From the NCBI GenBank assembly GCA_944384475.1, contig CALWTN010000067.1:1-22402 (forward strand): DNA of 22,402 bases. The letters are read 5' to 3'. A model generated the notes under the pieces. The model was given only the letters and a program-made list of their open reading frames with translations. It was not told the DNA's origin and searched no databases. This document shows positions 6,030 to 12,521 of the stretch, one piece after another; position 1 is the first letter of the stretch, and each line of letters begins with the position of its first letter. The translations under genes were made by a program, and so were the position numbers. Source of the stretch: an uncultured Clostridia bacterium. Its GTDB lineage: Bacteria > Bacillota > Clostridia > Christensenellales > UBA1242.

Positions 6030-6794
6030 ATGCCAAAACAAATACCGGGCGTTAAAGTCCATTATGATATGATCAGAAACAATGAAAAGCAAATTGTCGA
6101 AAAGTTAGACAGAGAGCTTGCTTTTTATAGGATTTATTTTGAAAGAAAACTTAAAGGCAAAGAGATTATTTATGACACGCCAAACAATCTTCTTGCTGGT
6201 GTCGGCTTGGTTTTAAGCAAGCAATATGAAGAAGACAGGGTGTTTTTCAAAGTGCGAAAAATTTCTTATTTGCCAACCGAACTGAGAAAACCAAGTCAAA
6301 AATTTTATTTGTCTGATTGTAATGGCTATGAAAGCCCTAAGGATTTTCCTCTGCAAATTGCCTCGGCGATAAATAATGCCTTTTCGAATATTTTTACCAT
6401 CGATTTGGTGGAGGTTGTAAAGCAGACGATACCAAAATATGAAATAAAAATAAAAGGCAATTTATATAATTTGACAAGCGGATCTGGCATGAAAGGCATG
6501 TTGGTGTTTGAGAAGGTGGTTTACAAGGATTTGGTTTCTGGCAGAAAGGTCAAGTGTCGAGGCGCCACTGTAACCTTGCCGGGCGAGGAGTCGTTCAAAA
6601 AAGAGGCGAACGAGGTTTTAAGTGCCATAGAAAGAAAATGCAAGGAGCTTTTGCTGTATAAAGAAAGCAGATTTGAAATTGCTCAAAGGCTGCTGAAACC
6701 AAAAGATCCAAGTCATAAGTTTGATAAAAAAGCATTAAAAGAAAGTTTAAAAGCAAAACCACAAGAAGAGGGCGAAGAAAAAAAAGACGAATAA
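6030..6794 (+). CDS. Divergent CYTH-domain-like protein, function unknown
   Basis: A 254-residue soluble protein. Residues about 20-210 contain elements reminiscent of the CYTH/triphosphate tunnel metalloenzyme fold. They are an N-terminal charged strand (FERKLKGK), YDTPNNLLAGVGLVL (48-62, compare 'YyDTpd..L...g..L' in CYTH proteins), FKVRK (73-77), KYEIKIKG and a later LVFEKVVYKD strand. The canonical ExExK start is not clearly present, so catalysis on triphosphate or polyphosphate is uncertain. The last 40 residues are a Lys/Glu-rich tail (KAKPQEEGEEKKDE) that may be disordered. It is monocistronic with its own promoter and terminator. The CYTH assignment is inferred from pattern only. Confidence 0.8.
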   Translation: MPKQIPGVKVHYDMIRNNEKQIVEKLDRELAFYRIYFERKLKGKEIIYDTPNNLLAGVGLVLSKQYEEDRVFFKVRKISYLPTELRKPSQKFYLSDCNGYESPKDFPLQIASAINNAFSNIFTIDLVEVVKQTIPKYEIKIKGNLYNLTSGSGMKGMLVFEKVVYKDLVSGRKVKCRGATVTLPGEESFKKEANEVLSAIERKCKELLLYKESRFEIAQRLLKPKDPSHKFDKKALKESLKAKPQEEGEEKKDE

Positions 6795-6806
6795 TTTCGT
6801 CTTTTT
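6781..6806 (+). terminator. Terminator of the CYTH-like gene
   Basis: A5GACGAA, loop TAAT, TTCGTCT5 with a long T run. The upstream stem overlaps the last codons of the gene. Confidence 0.9.
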
Positions 6807-6895
6807 TTTTGTTATTTTTTTTAATTTTTTATTAAAAAATAGTGTAAAAATTGTTAATTATTGATGAAAGGCGCCGCTTTAATAGAGGTTAGCAC

Positions 6896-6949
6896 ATGTC
6901 TTGGAGCGTCGCTAACAGCAAAGTCTATGTTGATGAACAAAAAAATTAG
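6896..6949 (+). other. Possible 17-codon leaderlike ORF or remnant
   Basis: ATG 6896 opens MSWSVANSKVYVDEQKN and ends at TAG 6949. GAGG lies 7 nt upstream, and GTTAGC/GCTAAC arms flank its first half. There is no clear promoter. It may be a tiny peptide, a remnant or chance. The rest of the 6807-6945 gap is AT-rich. Confidence 0.2.
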
Positions 6950-7671
6950 CTTTTTTTATGCTTTTTAAAGGTTGTTAACATAAAGTTTTCGATATTTTGC
7001 TCATATTTTGTAACCAGCCACATAACTACGATTGCTGCGACAAGTATGACTGCCCACACGATCAGCCCCCAGCCATGATAGGGGATTAGTTCTCCGCTGC
7101 CTAAATAGGATGTCGCAAAGATGCCAACGGGGCGGCAAATTAAATTGGTCGTGACAAAAAACGCCCAAGACATATTTGTTAGGCCTGCCACCAAGCACAA
7201 CACATCGTCAGGAAAGATGGGAAGAAGCATCATAACAAAAAAGGTGTATTTTGCACGTGAAAGAAACTTAACCCATTTTTTTTGTGACTGCTCGCCAACC
7301 ATAAAGCAAACCAGCCTTCTGCCAAACTTTCTGCCGAGATAAAAAGCAAAAATGCTGCCAAGCAATATTCCCGACAAACTTAAAAGGCTGCCTTGCAGCG
7401 GGCCGAATATTATTGCTCCGCCAACTGTCAGTATGGTTGAAGGGATTGGGATGATCGTGACTTGCAAAAATTGCAAGAGAACAAATGTGATTCGTCCCCA
7501 AAAACCTAAATCAGCAATTAAAATTTTAAGTTTTTCCACCGAATTTAAGCTTTCCCAAAGTCCCGTCCAGACCAAAATGTAATATACCAACAAAAGAAAA
7601 AGCCCGATTGTGGCAAGCACAATCAAACTTCTTAAAACCTTTTTGCAAAATTTGGCGGATTTGGATTGCAT
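6946..7671 (-). CDS. TVP38/TMEM64 (SNARE-associated/DedA superfamily) membrane protein
   Basis: A 241-residue integral membrane protein with about five or six hydrophobic segments. Family motifs visible are FLQVTIIPIPSTIL, the glycine-rich GGAIIFGPLQGSLLSL, the G-x3-FAFYLGRKFGRR re-entrant helix region, and LPIFPDDVLCLVAGL. TVP38/TMEM64 and DedA proteins are linked to lipid scrambling or flipping and membrane homeostasis, but the substrate here is unknown. I chose the ATG at 7671 because a perfect TATAAT ends exactly 6 nt before it. An alternative TTG at 7719 would overlap engB and has no ribosome site. It lies downstream of engB and may be transcribed both with it and from its own internal promoter. 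Confidence 0.9.
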   Translation of the reverse strand: MQSKSAKFCKKVLRSLIVLATIGLFLLLVYYILVWTGLWESLNSVEKLKILIADLGFWGRITFVLLQFLQVTIIPIPSTILTVGGAIIFGPLQGSLLSLSGILLGSIFAFYLGRKFGRRLVCFMVGEQSQKKWVKFLSRAKYTFFVMMLLPIFPDDVLCLVAGLTNMSWAFFVTTNLICRPVGIFATSYLGSGELIPYHGWGLIVWAVILVAAIVVMWLVTKYEQNIENFMLTTFKKHKKS

Positions 7672-7677
7672 ACATAT

Positions 7678-7707
7678 ATTATAGGCTTTGGCCAAATTTT
7701 TATTAAA
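7678..7707 (-). promoter_or_regulatory. Internal promoter giving a probable leaderless TVP38 mRNA
   Basis: Minus strand: TTTAAT (7707-7702), 18-nt spacer, TATAAT (7683-7678), then 6 nt to ATG 7671. It overlaps the 3' end of engB. Confidence 0.65.
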
Positions 7708-8284
7708 TTGTATTTTCAATATAGCTTAAAATGTTTTCACGGCCTTGATTTGTTTGGCTGCTATGCAAAATGATTGCTTCTTCGCTAATGCCCAGCGTTT
7801 GAGCAATTTGTTTTTTTGCGAGATATTGTTTTGATTTTGAAAGTTTGTCGGCTTTTGTTGCGATGATCATAAAATTTCTGCCTGTTTGGATGAGAAATTT
7901 AAGCATAATCTTGTCAAGCTCGGTTGGCAGAATGCGGCAATCAAGCAAAAAGAAGACGGTTTTCAGACATTCGCTGTTTAAAAGATATTCTTCAATCAGT
8001 TTAGCCCACATCTGCTCGTTTTTCTTGCCTGCTTTGTGATATCCATAGCCGGGGAGGTCAACAAATCTAAATTCTCCATCGTTGATGTCGAAGTAGTTTA
8101 TCATTTTGGTTAGCCCTGGATTTGAGGAGGTTTTTGCAAGATTTTTTTTGTTTGTGAGGTTGTTTATCAAGCTGCTTTTTCCAACATTACTTCTGCCGAC
8201 AAAAGCAAACTCACTGACATTGTCAGAGAGCAGTTTGTCTTTTTCAACCACGCTTGTTAAATATTTGGCTTGCTTTATTATCAT
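7703..8284 (-). CDS. engB: Ribosome biogenesis GTPase EngB/YsxC
   Basis: A 193-residue TRAFAC GTPase needed for assembly of the 50S ribosomal subunit. G1 is GRSNVGKSS (30-38), the G2 region is TSSNPGLT (52-59), G3 is DLPGYG (76-81) and G4 is TKAD (143-146). The length and spacing are typical. The ATG at 8284 is 6 nt downstream of an extended -10 hexamer with no Shine-Dalgarno site, so the mRNA is probably leaderless. A palindrome (TATCAA-TTT-TTGATA, 8295-8309) covers the promoter spacer and might be an operator. It is followed by the TVP38-family gene. Confidence 0.96.
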   Translation of the reverse strand: MIIKQAKYLTSVVEKDKLLSDNVSEFAFVGRSNVGKSSLINNLTNKKNLAKTSSNPGLTKMINYFDINDGEFRFVDLPGYGYHKAGKKNEQMWAKLIEEYLLNSECLKTVFFLLDCRILPTELDKIMLKFLIQTGRNFMIIATKADKLSKSKQYLAKKQIAQTLGISEEAIILHSSQTNQGRENILSYIENTI

Positions 8285-8290
8285 ATTAAT

Positions 8291-8319
8291 ATTGTATCAA
8301 TTTTTGATATAAAAGACAA
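8291..8319 (-). promoter_or_regulatory. engB promoter, leaderless, with embedded palindrome
   Basis: Minus strand: TTGTCT (8319-8314), 17-nt spacer ending in TGA, TACAAT (8296-8291), then 6 nt to the ATG. The inverted repeat TATCAA/TTGATA (8295-8309) sits across the spacer and the start of the -10. Confidence 0.82.
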
Positions 8320-8348
8320 GCGACTTTTGCAATTAAAACAACGCAAAA

Positions 8349-8358
8349 TTCGACAAAA
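8349..8358 (-). promoter_or_regulatory. Candidate Spo0A binding site (0A box)
   Basis: Reverse strand TTTTGTCGAA contains the full TTGTCGAA of the Spo0A box. It lies in the intergenic space upstream of the Spo0A-like gene, about 70 bp before its ATG and 65 bp upstream of the divergent engB start. A near match TTGTCGTT is at 8386-8393 on the plus strand. This suggests autoregulation. Confidence 0.5.
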
Positions 8359-8426
8359 TTGCCATGTCAGTTTGTTTGGTAATTCTTGTCGTTTGATTTA
8401 TTATTAGAGAGTTTTCGGAGAATAAA

Positions 8427-8930
8427 ATGAACAGGGTTTGTAAAAACAGTTTAGATATGAAATGTCTAAACAGCATTGCCTCAGATTTGGCATATATTGG
8501 ATTTGATAAAAATTCCAAATCATTTATGTATCTTTGCCATGCGATATTTTTTACAGCGCATGATTACAAAGATTTGGCAGCAGTTAATTGCAATGTTTTT
8601 ACAAAAATTGCAAATTTTTATAACACGAAACCAGCCAATATAGAAAAAGCTTGCAGACATGCTTTGGATGTGGTTTATTTTAATGGAGACCTCTTAAAAG
8701 TAAACGATGCGCTTGGCATAAACTATTTAAAGCCTTATGAAAAGCCGCACCTTACAACCTTCATTTCATTGCTGGCAGAGAAACATGTGATAAAGTTAAA
8801 CAAATTGATTTTAAGCCGTCAAAAGAAACGCAAATTGTTTAAAAGCACCTTGAAAACAAAGGAGGCTTTAAACCCTTTTAAAATGATTTTAATAAAAAAG
8901 CCATCACTTAACAATTCCCTAAATTTATAA
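8427..8930 (+). CDS. Stand-alone Spo0A C-terminal-like DNA-binding protein
   Basis: A 167-residue protein without a receiver domain. Residues about 22-124 align by eye with the Spo0A effector domain. FMYLCHAIFFTAHD matches the YLREAI...D helix. VFTKIANFYNTKPANIEKACRHAL (58-80) matches the LYPDIAKKY-TT-SRVERAIRHAI helix-turn-helix. ALGINYLKPYEKPHLTTFISLLAEKH matches the LFGYT...KPTNSEFIAMIADKL end. The Glu and basic residues of the recognition helix (E73, K74, R77, H78) are retained. The N-terminal phosphorylation domain is absent, and a Lys-rich tail of about 40 residues (KLNKLILSRQKKRK) is added. It starts at ATG 8427 with CGGAGA 5-6 nt upstream. It probably binds 0A-like boxes without a phosphorelay switch. 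It has no neighbouring sporulation gene. Confidence 0.8.
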   Translation: MNRVCKNSLDMKCLNSIASDLAYIGFDKNSKSFMYLCHAIFFTAHDYKDLAAVNCNVFTKIANFYNTKPANIEKACRHALDVVYFNGDLLKVNDALGINYLKPYEKPHLTTFISLLAEKHVIKLNKLILSRQKKRKLFKSTLKTKEALNPFKMILIKKPSLNNSLNL

Positions 8931-8970
8931 TAAATTTTAGTTTGCAATGCTTTTAATTTTTTAGTATGTA

Positions 8971-8979
8971 TGTTAAAAT
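8971..8979 (+). promoter_or_regulatory. Extended -10 promoter giving a probable leaderless mRNA
   Basis: TGTTAAAAT (TG, one base, then TAAAAT 8974-8979), 6 nt before ATG 8986. The -35 region is poor (TTTTAA at 17 nt), so the TG motif probably compensates. Confidence 0.7.
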
Positions 8980-8985
8980 GTAAAC

Positions 8986-9588
8986 ATGGCGATAAAACTC
9001 ATTAAAAATGTTGATGATATTAAAATCAACTTTGAAAAATTTCCCAATGAATGCAACATGCTTTTAGTAACAGGGTTATCTGGAAGCGGGAAAAGTTGGC
9101 TTTCTAAACAACTTGCAGCACAATATGATGCCAAAATTTTTCAACCAGAATGGTTAATACATAGTAAACATACCTCACCAGAATTCAAACACCTGTTGGA
9201 TGATTTTTTAAAAACACATTTTGAAATTGTTCCTTATGTTGAAAATAAGTGGAATGATGTAAAATGTGAGGATAAACATGAGGTTTTAAAAAAATACATC
9301 AACTTATTTTTTGAGTATTTTTTAAAAAATTGTGATAAGCAGCAGATTTATATTATTGAGGGTCTACAAATTTTTACACTTATTGATTTTGACACTATAA
9401 AAGATTTTCCAATGATTATCAAAGGGACATCAAGTTTCAATTCATTAAAAAACAGACTGAAAAGAGATTTGCAGAAACATACAAATAAGATGCAATATTT
9501 TTTTAAAATTATAAAACAAAGCAAGCTTTATCAATTTAAACATCGTAAAAAATTAAATATGTTTTTGGCAAAACTTCAAAGTCAATAA
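8986..9588 (+). CDS. Orphan P-loop kinase-like protein
   Basis: A 200-residue protein with an early Walker A motif GLSGSGKSW (residues about 30-38) and a Walker B-like strand YIIEGLQIF in the middle. This layout is that of small nucleotide or shikimate-type kinases and uridine-kinase-like ATPases. The rest is rich in Lys, Phe and Leu and ends in a basic helix (KHRKKLNMF). I cannot name the substrate. It has no ribosome site and starts 6 nt after a -10 hexamer, so a leaderless transcript is likely. It sits alone between the Spo0A-like gene and tRNA-Arg. Composition is AT-rich, with many aaa and ttt codons. It could belong to a defence or toxin-like kinase group, but nothing in the sequence proves that. 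Confidence 0.75.
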   Translation: MAIKLIKNVDDIKINFEKFPNECNMLLVTGLSGSGKSWLSKQLAAQYDAKIFQPEWLIHSKHTSPEFKHLLDDFLKTHFEIVPYVENKWNDVKCEDKHEVLKKYINLFFEYFLKNCDKQQIYIIEGLQIFTLIDFDTIKDFPMIIKGTSSFNSLKNRLKRDLQKHTNKMQYFFKIIKQSKLYQFKHRKKLNMFLAKLQSQ

Positions 9589-9593
9589 TTTTT

Positions 9594-9668
9594 TGGTGCT
9601 CCCGTCAGGATTCGAACCCGAACAAATGGTTCCGAAGACCATTGTGCTATCCATTACACCACGAGAGC
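9594..9668 (-). tRNA. tRNA-Arg (anticodon TCG), CCA encoded
   Basis: Minus strand: acceptor GCTCTCG pairs with CGGGAGC, discriminator A, encoded CCA (9596-9594). The anticodon arm is ATGGT-CTTCGGA-ACCAT, giving UCG, and the T-arm is GGTTCGAATCC. It is the class I length of 75 nt including CCA. The gene is preceded by a leader of about 70 nt from a strong promoter and a partial copy of its own 5' end. Confidence 0.93.
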
Positions 9669-9702
9669 AAATAGATATCCGCACGGCCACGAGAGCAAAT
9701 AG
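9659..9702. repeat. Direct repeat of the tRNA-Arg 5' end
   Basis: CCACGAGAGCAAATAG occurs exactly at 9659-9674 and 9687-9702. It comprises the first 10 nt of the tRNA plus 6 nt of its leader. A further tRNA fragment, CCATTGTGC (tRNA 9639-9647), recurs at 9716-9724. This looks like the decayed remains of a tandem tRNA copy or of an insertion event. Apart from the promoters listed, 9725-9891 shows nothing more. Confidence 0.8.
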
Positions 9703-9745
9703 TTTTGGCTAGTGGCCATTGTGCAAAAAAGTAAAACACGATAAA

Positions 9746-9774
9746 ATTATATACATTTTATAAAGATTTTTCAA
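9746..9774 (-). promoter_or_regulatory. Promoter of tRNA-Arg
   Basis: Minus strand: TTGAAA (9774-9769), 17-nt spacer, TATAAT (9751-9746). The mature tRNA begins 77 nt downstream of the hexamer, leaving an unusually long leader that contains the duplicated fragment. Confidence 0.8.
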
Positions 9775-9864
9775 GCATTATTATGCTTTAATGTTGTTTG
9801 GTAATAAAAAACAGCGTAATTTTTGAAAATTTTGATTAGAACATTTTTAAAATCCAAAGTAATA

Positions 9865-9873
9865 TGCTATAAT
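9865..9873 (+). promoter_or_regulatory. Extended -10 promoter of the virD4-like gene
   Basis: TGCTATAAT (9865-9873), followed after 9 nt by the ribosome site GAGAGGG and ATG 9892. No good -35 element is visible (TTTTAA at 17 nt). Confidence 0.65.
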
Positions 9874-9891
9874 CTCAACGAGAGGGTATAG

Positions 9892-11880
9892 ATGAATAAA
9901 GTTTTAAAAAGTATTCTTATTTGGACAGTTGTAGGCCTGATACTTGGTTATGGCGTGGGCGTTGGAATCGCATACGCACAAGCAGGCGCATGGAATATCA
10001 ATCTATTGACCAGCAATACAACGTGGATTGCACTGGGAGTAGGGGCAGCCGCTGGTATTTGCTTTGGAATTTATATGAATCCTAGAAAAAAGCATGTAGA
10101 CGTTGCAAAGACTGGTAAAACAGCGGCGGGGCAGGAATATTCACTGCACTATGATTCTGCATTTATGACTCACGATCAAATTTTAGCAGACAAGTTTTTG
10201 ATAAACCAAACGTGGTCTTCTTTGCCAGCGCTAAAACATACAGGAACCATTTTAAGAAATGAAAAAGTTAGTGGCAGATATGAAGTCACCATGAAAGACG
10301 AAATGCATGCACTTGTAATTGGAACAACGGGAACTGGTAAAACAACCATGTTGATTGATCCTGCAATTCGAATTTACGCACATACGGCTGAAAAGCCTTC
10401 ACTTGTGATAGCCGACCCAAAAGGCGAGCTTTATGAAAAGCACGCACGTGCTCTTATGGAAGAAGGATATGACGTTCAAATTTACGATCTTGACAATCCT
10501 TACGCTTCTTCTCGTTGGAACCCTATGGAAAAGGCTTTTGACACTTATCACAAAGCACTAAACATTCAAAGAGAGGCAAAAAAGTATACCGGTTGCACTC
10601 CTAAACAGGCGGGCAAAGAGGAGCTTGCAGGCGAAACTTACGGCGATGTTTGGTATGAATATGATGGGACAGCGTTTCCTGATGAGGCGTCTCTCAACAA
10701 ACAACTCTTGGGGGTTAGACAGCAACTTATCAACTCGGCAATGTTTGATTTGAGAGGAATCGCTGCCGCAATCTGTCCTGTTTCTACTGGAACAAATGAC
10801 ACGATATGGGAGCAGGGTGCGCAAGACTTTCTTTTCGGAATAATGATCGCCATGCTTGAAGATTCGGTTGACCAAAGGTTGGGAGACAATAAACTTAGAA
10901 AAGATCAATTTAACTTTTACAATTTGTATAAAATAGCAAACAAGCGTGACGCAGACCCAGACAATCCTTTTAATTCTGTAAGAAGATTTTGCACAGGCAG
11001 AGCAAAAACCTCTTCGGTTATGGATTTGACTTCGCCAGTTATCAACAGTGCGCCAACAACTACAAAATCGTATTTAAGCGTGCTGGCAGGCAAGGTTTCT
11101 CAGCTTATGCAAGATATGGGAATTTGTTATGCAACCAGCGGAACAGATATTGATTTCAACAAATTTGTAGATAAACCAACCGCTTTCTTTATTAAAATCC
11201 CTGATCACAAAAAAGAGCGTCATCCTCTTGCAACAATCTGCATAGCACAGTTGTATAGAACGCTTGTTGATATTGCAAACAAATATCCAAGGTTAAAATT
11301 GCCAAGGCACGTTTACTTCTTGCTTGACGAGTTCGGTAACTTGCCAGTGATTCAAGATTTCGCAACGATGGTTACGGTTTCACGTTCAAGAAATATTTTC
11401 TTTGAGATTGTGGTTCAATCCTTTACACAGCTTGATACCAAGTATGGAAAAGAAGTTGCAGAAACTTTGAAAGGCAATTTCAACATTCAAATTTTCTTAG
11501 GAACAGAAGATGATGCCACAAAAGAGGCGTTCTCTAAGAGTTGCGGAACAGTCCAGTTGATAACCAAAGAAGATCAAGTGACTAAAAACGAAGGCAAGGA
11601 TTCATCTTCCACCTCGAAATCAACACAAGTGCAGAAGAGCGTTAAACCGCTTGTCGATCCTTACGAACTCAGTCGTTTGCCATTTGGTGAGGCAATCATA
11701 AAAGTGTTTAGGTATAATCCTATTAGATGTAAACTAGCTCCATTTTATCAAACACCACAAATGACGCAGTATCCACCACTTGATGTTTCTAAAAAGAACA
11801 ATGCTTTGGATGAGGCAAAAGTGTTCTATGATGTTGAAAAGCGAAATCAAATTGTTTTAGGAAGACCGAATTTCTTCTAA
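9892..11880 (+). CDS. VirD4/TraG-type type IV coupling ATPase
   Basis: A 662-residue membrane-anchored hexameric ATPase of the family that recruits substrates to a type IV secretion channel. Two N-terminal membrane segments (about 7-30 and 44-62) form the anchor. Walker A is GTTGTGKTT (144-152), followed by the family motif DPKGELY (175-181). Walker B is VYFLLDEFGNLP (474-485). The QSFTQL motif is at 509-514, with the FLGTEDDATKEAFSKSCG segment after it. A Lys/Gly-rich insertion at about 219-275 and a Ser/Thr/Lys-rich stretch at about 563-585 look like surface loops. It has its own extended -10 promoter and ends in a cloverleaf terminator, so it is transcribed alone. No relaxase, VirB4 or VirB6 gene is adjacent. 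The VirB2-like pilin gene lies about 8 kb away. Confidence 0.95.
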   Translation: MNKVLKSILIWTVVGLILGYGVGVGIAYAQAGAWNINLLTSNTTWIALGVGAAAGICFGIYMNPRKKHVDVAKTGKTAAGQEYSLHYDSAFMTHDQILADKFLINQTWSSLPALKHTGTILRNEKVSGRYEVTMKDEMHALVIGTTGTGKTTMLIDPAIRIYAHTAEKPSLVIADPKGELYEKHARALMEEGYDVQIYDLDNPYASSRWNPMEKAFDTYHKALNIQREAKKYTGCTPKQAGKEELAGETYGDVWYEYDGTAFPDEASLNKQLLGVRQQLINSAMFDLRGIAAAICPVSTGTNDTIWEQGAQDFLFGIMIAMLEDSVDQRLGDNKLRKDQFNFYNLYKIANKRDADPDNPFNSVRRFCTGRAKTSSVMDLTSPVINSAPTTTKSYLSVLAGKVSQLMQDMGICYATSGTDIDFNKFVDKPTAFFIKIPDHKKERHPLATICIAQLYRTLVDIANKYPRLKLPRHVYFLLDEFGNLPVIQDFATMVTVSRSRNIFFEIVVQSFTQLDTKYGKEVAETLKGNFNIQIFLGTEDDATKEAFSKSCGTVQLITKEDQVTKNEGKDSSSTSKSTQVQKSVKPLVDPYELSRLPFGEAIIKVFRYNPIRCKLAPFYQTPQMTQYPPLDVSKKNNALDEAKVFYDVEKRNQIVLGRPNFF

Positions 11881-11988
11881 CACGCTCGCAAAAACCTTGC
11901 TGCAAAGCAAGGTTTTTTCAAGCCGCTTTTGCGGCGTGAAAAGCGGCGGCAAAAGCCGCCGCATGCGAGCGTGTGTCACACTTTTTTT
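11880..11988 (+). terminator. Cloverleaf (four-stem) terminator-like element B
   Basis: The closing stem CACGCTCGCA (11881-11890) pairs perfectly with TGCGAGCGTG (11964-11973), extended by the last A of the stop codon. Three inner hairpins follow. Stem 11893-11914 has a GCAA loop. Stem 11915-11942 combines TTTTCA/TGAAAA with GCCGC-TTTT-GCGGC and has one mismatch. Stem 11943-11962 is GCGGCGGC-AAAA-GCCGCCGC. One unpaired A (11963) precedes the closing arm, exactly as in element A. TGTCACAC and seven T residues follow, so it should end the virD4-like transcript. Confidence 0.8.
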
Positions 11989-12020
11989 GTAAAAATCATA
12001 TCAAATTGCCGAGGTGCAAA

Positions 12021-12497
12021 ATGGAATATGATGATTTTGTTTGTCCCACTCCTGATGAATATGAACAGTTGGCACGAGCATATTCAAACTCGTTAAAAGA
12101 AAAGGGTTTTGTGTTTGTGCGTTTGGACAGCGAGGCAGTAAACGTGCTTGTGGATGAGGTTTTTGATTTGTTGTTTAAATTGCGATCGTCATACAGGATG
12201 CTTGGGAATTTTATGGGGAGCGACAGGTTTTATTCATTAAACGAAGAACAAATTGAAACAATGCGGAATTTATTTGACTACAAACAAAATCGAGGATTTA
12301 AACTTAATTGGAACAAAACCAAATGTTTTTTAAATGCCATAAGCCTTGAAAACAGGTTGCTTATAAAATTGTTTTTGTTGGCACAAAAATCTGATGAGTA
12401 TGAAAAACTTATTGGGCTATGTTTTCAAAGGCTGAGAATGTCCGCCGACTTATACGAGGTTGGCGATGTGATGAGTGTAACATTAAACAGATTTTAA
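12021..12497 (+). CDS. Small soluble protein of unknown function
   Basis: A 158-residue, mainly helical protein without membrane spans. It has an acidic N-terminus (MEYDDFVCPTPDEYEQL) and paired hydrophobic helices around NVLVDEVFDLLFKL and LLIKLFLLAQ. I do not recognise a family or active-site motif. The start is ATG 12021 with GAGGTG 4-5 nt upstream. An in-frame GTG at 11973 lies inside the cloverleaf and was discarded. It follows the virD4-like gene after a terminator, so it need not belong to the same system. It converges on the Sel1-like gene. Confidence 0.65.
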   Translation: MEYDDFVCPTPDEYEQLARAYSNSLKEKGFVFVRLDSEAVNVLVDEVFDLLFKLRSSYRMLGNFMGSDRFYSLNEEQIETMRNLFDYKQNRGFKLNWNKTKCFLNAISLENRLLIKLFLLAQKSDEYEKLIGLCFQRLRMSADLYEVGDVMSVTLNRF

Positions 12498-12521
12498 AAA
12501 AAGTTTCCGTTTGGAAACTTT
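12495..12521 (-). terminator. Terminator of the Sel1-like gene
   Basis: Minus strand: AAAGTTTCC (12521-12513), loop AAAC, GGAAACTTT (12508-12500), then a T run. It overlaps the stop codon. There is no T tract on the plus strand. Confidence 0.8.

Noticed and set aside
11973..12020. Upstream GTG extension of the gene at 12021
   Set aside because: The start lies in the closing stem of the cloverleaf terminator and lacks a ribosome site, whereas ATG 12021 has GAGGTG upstream.
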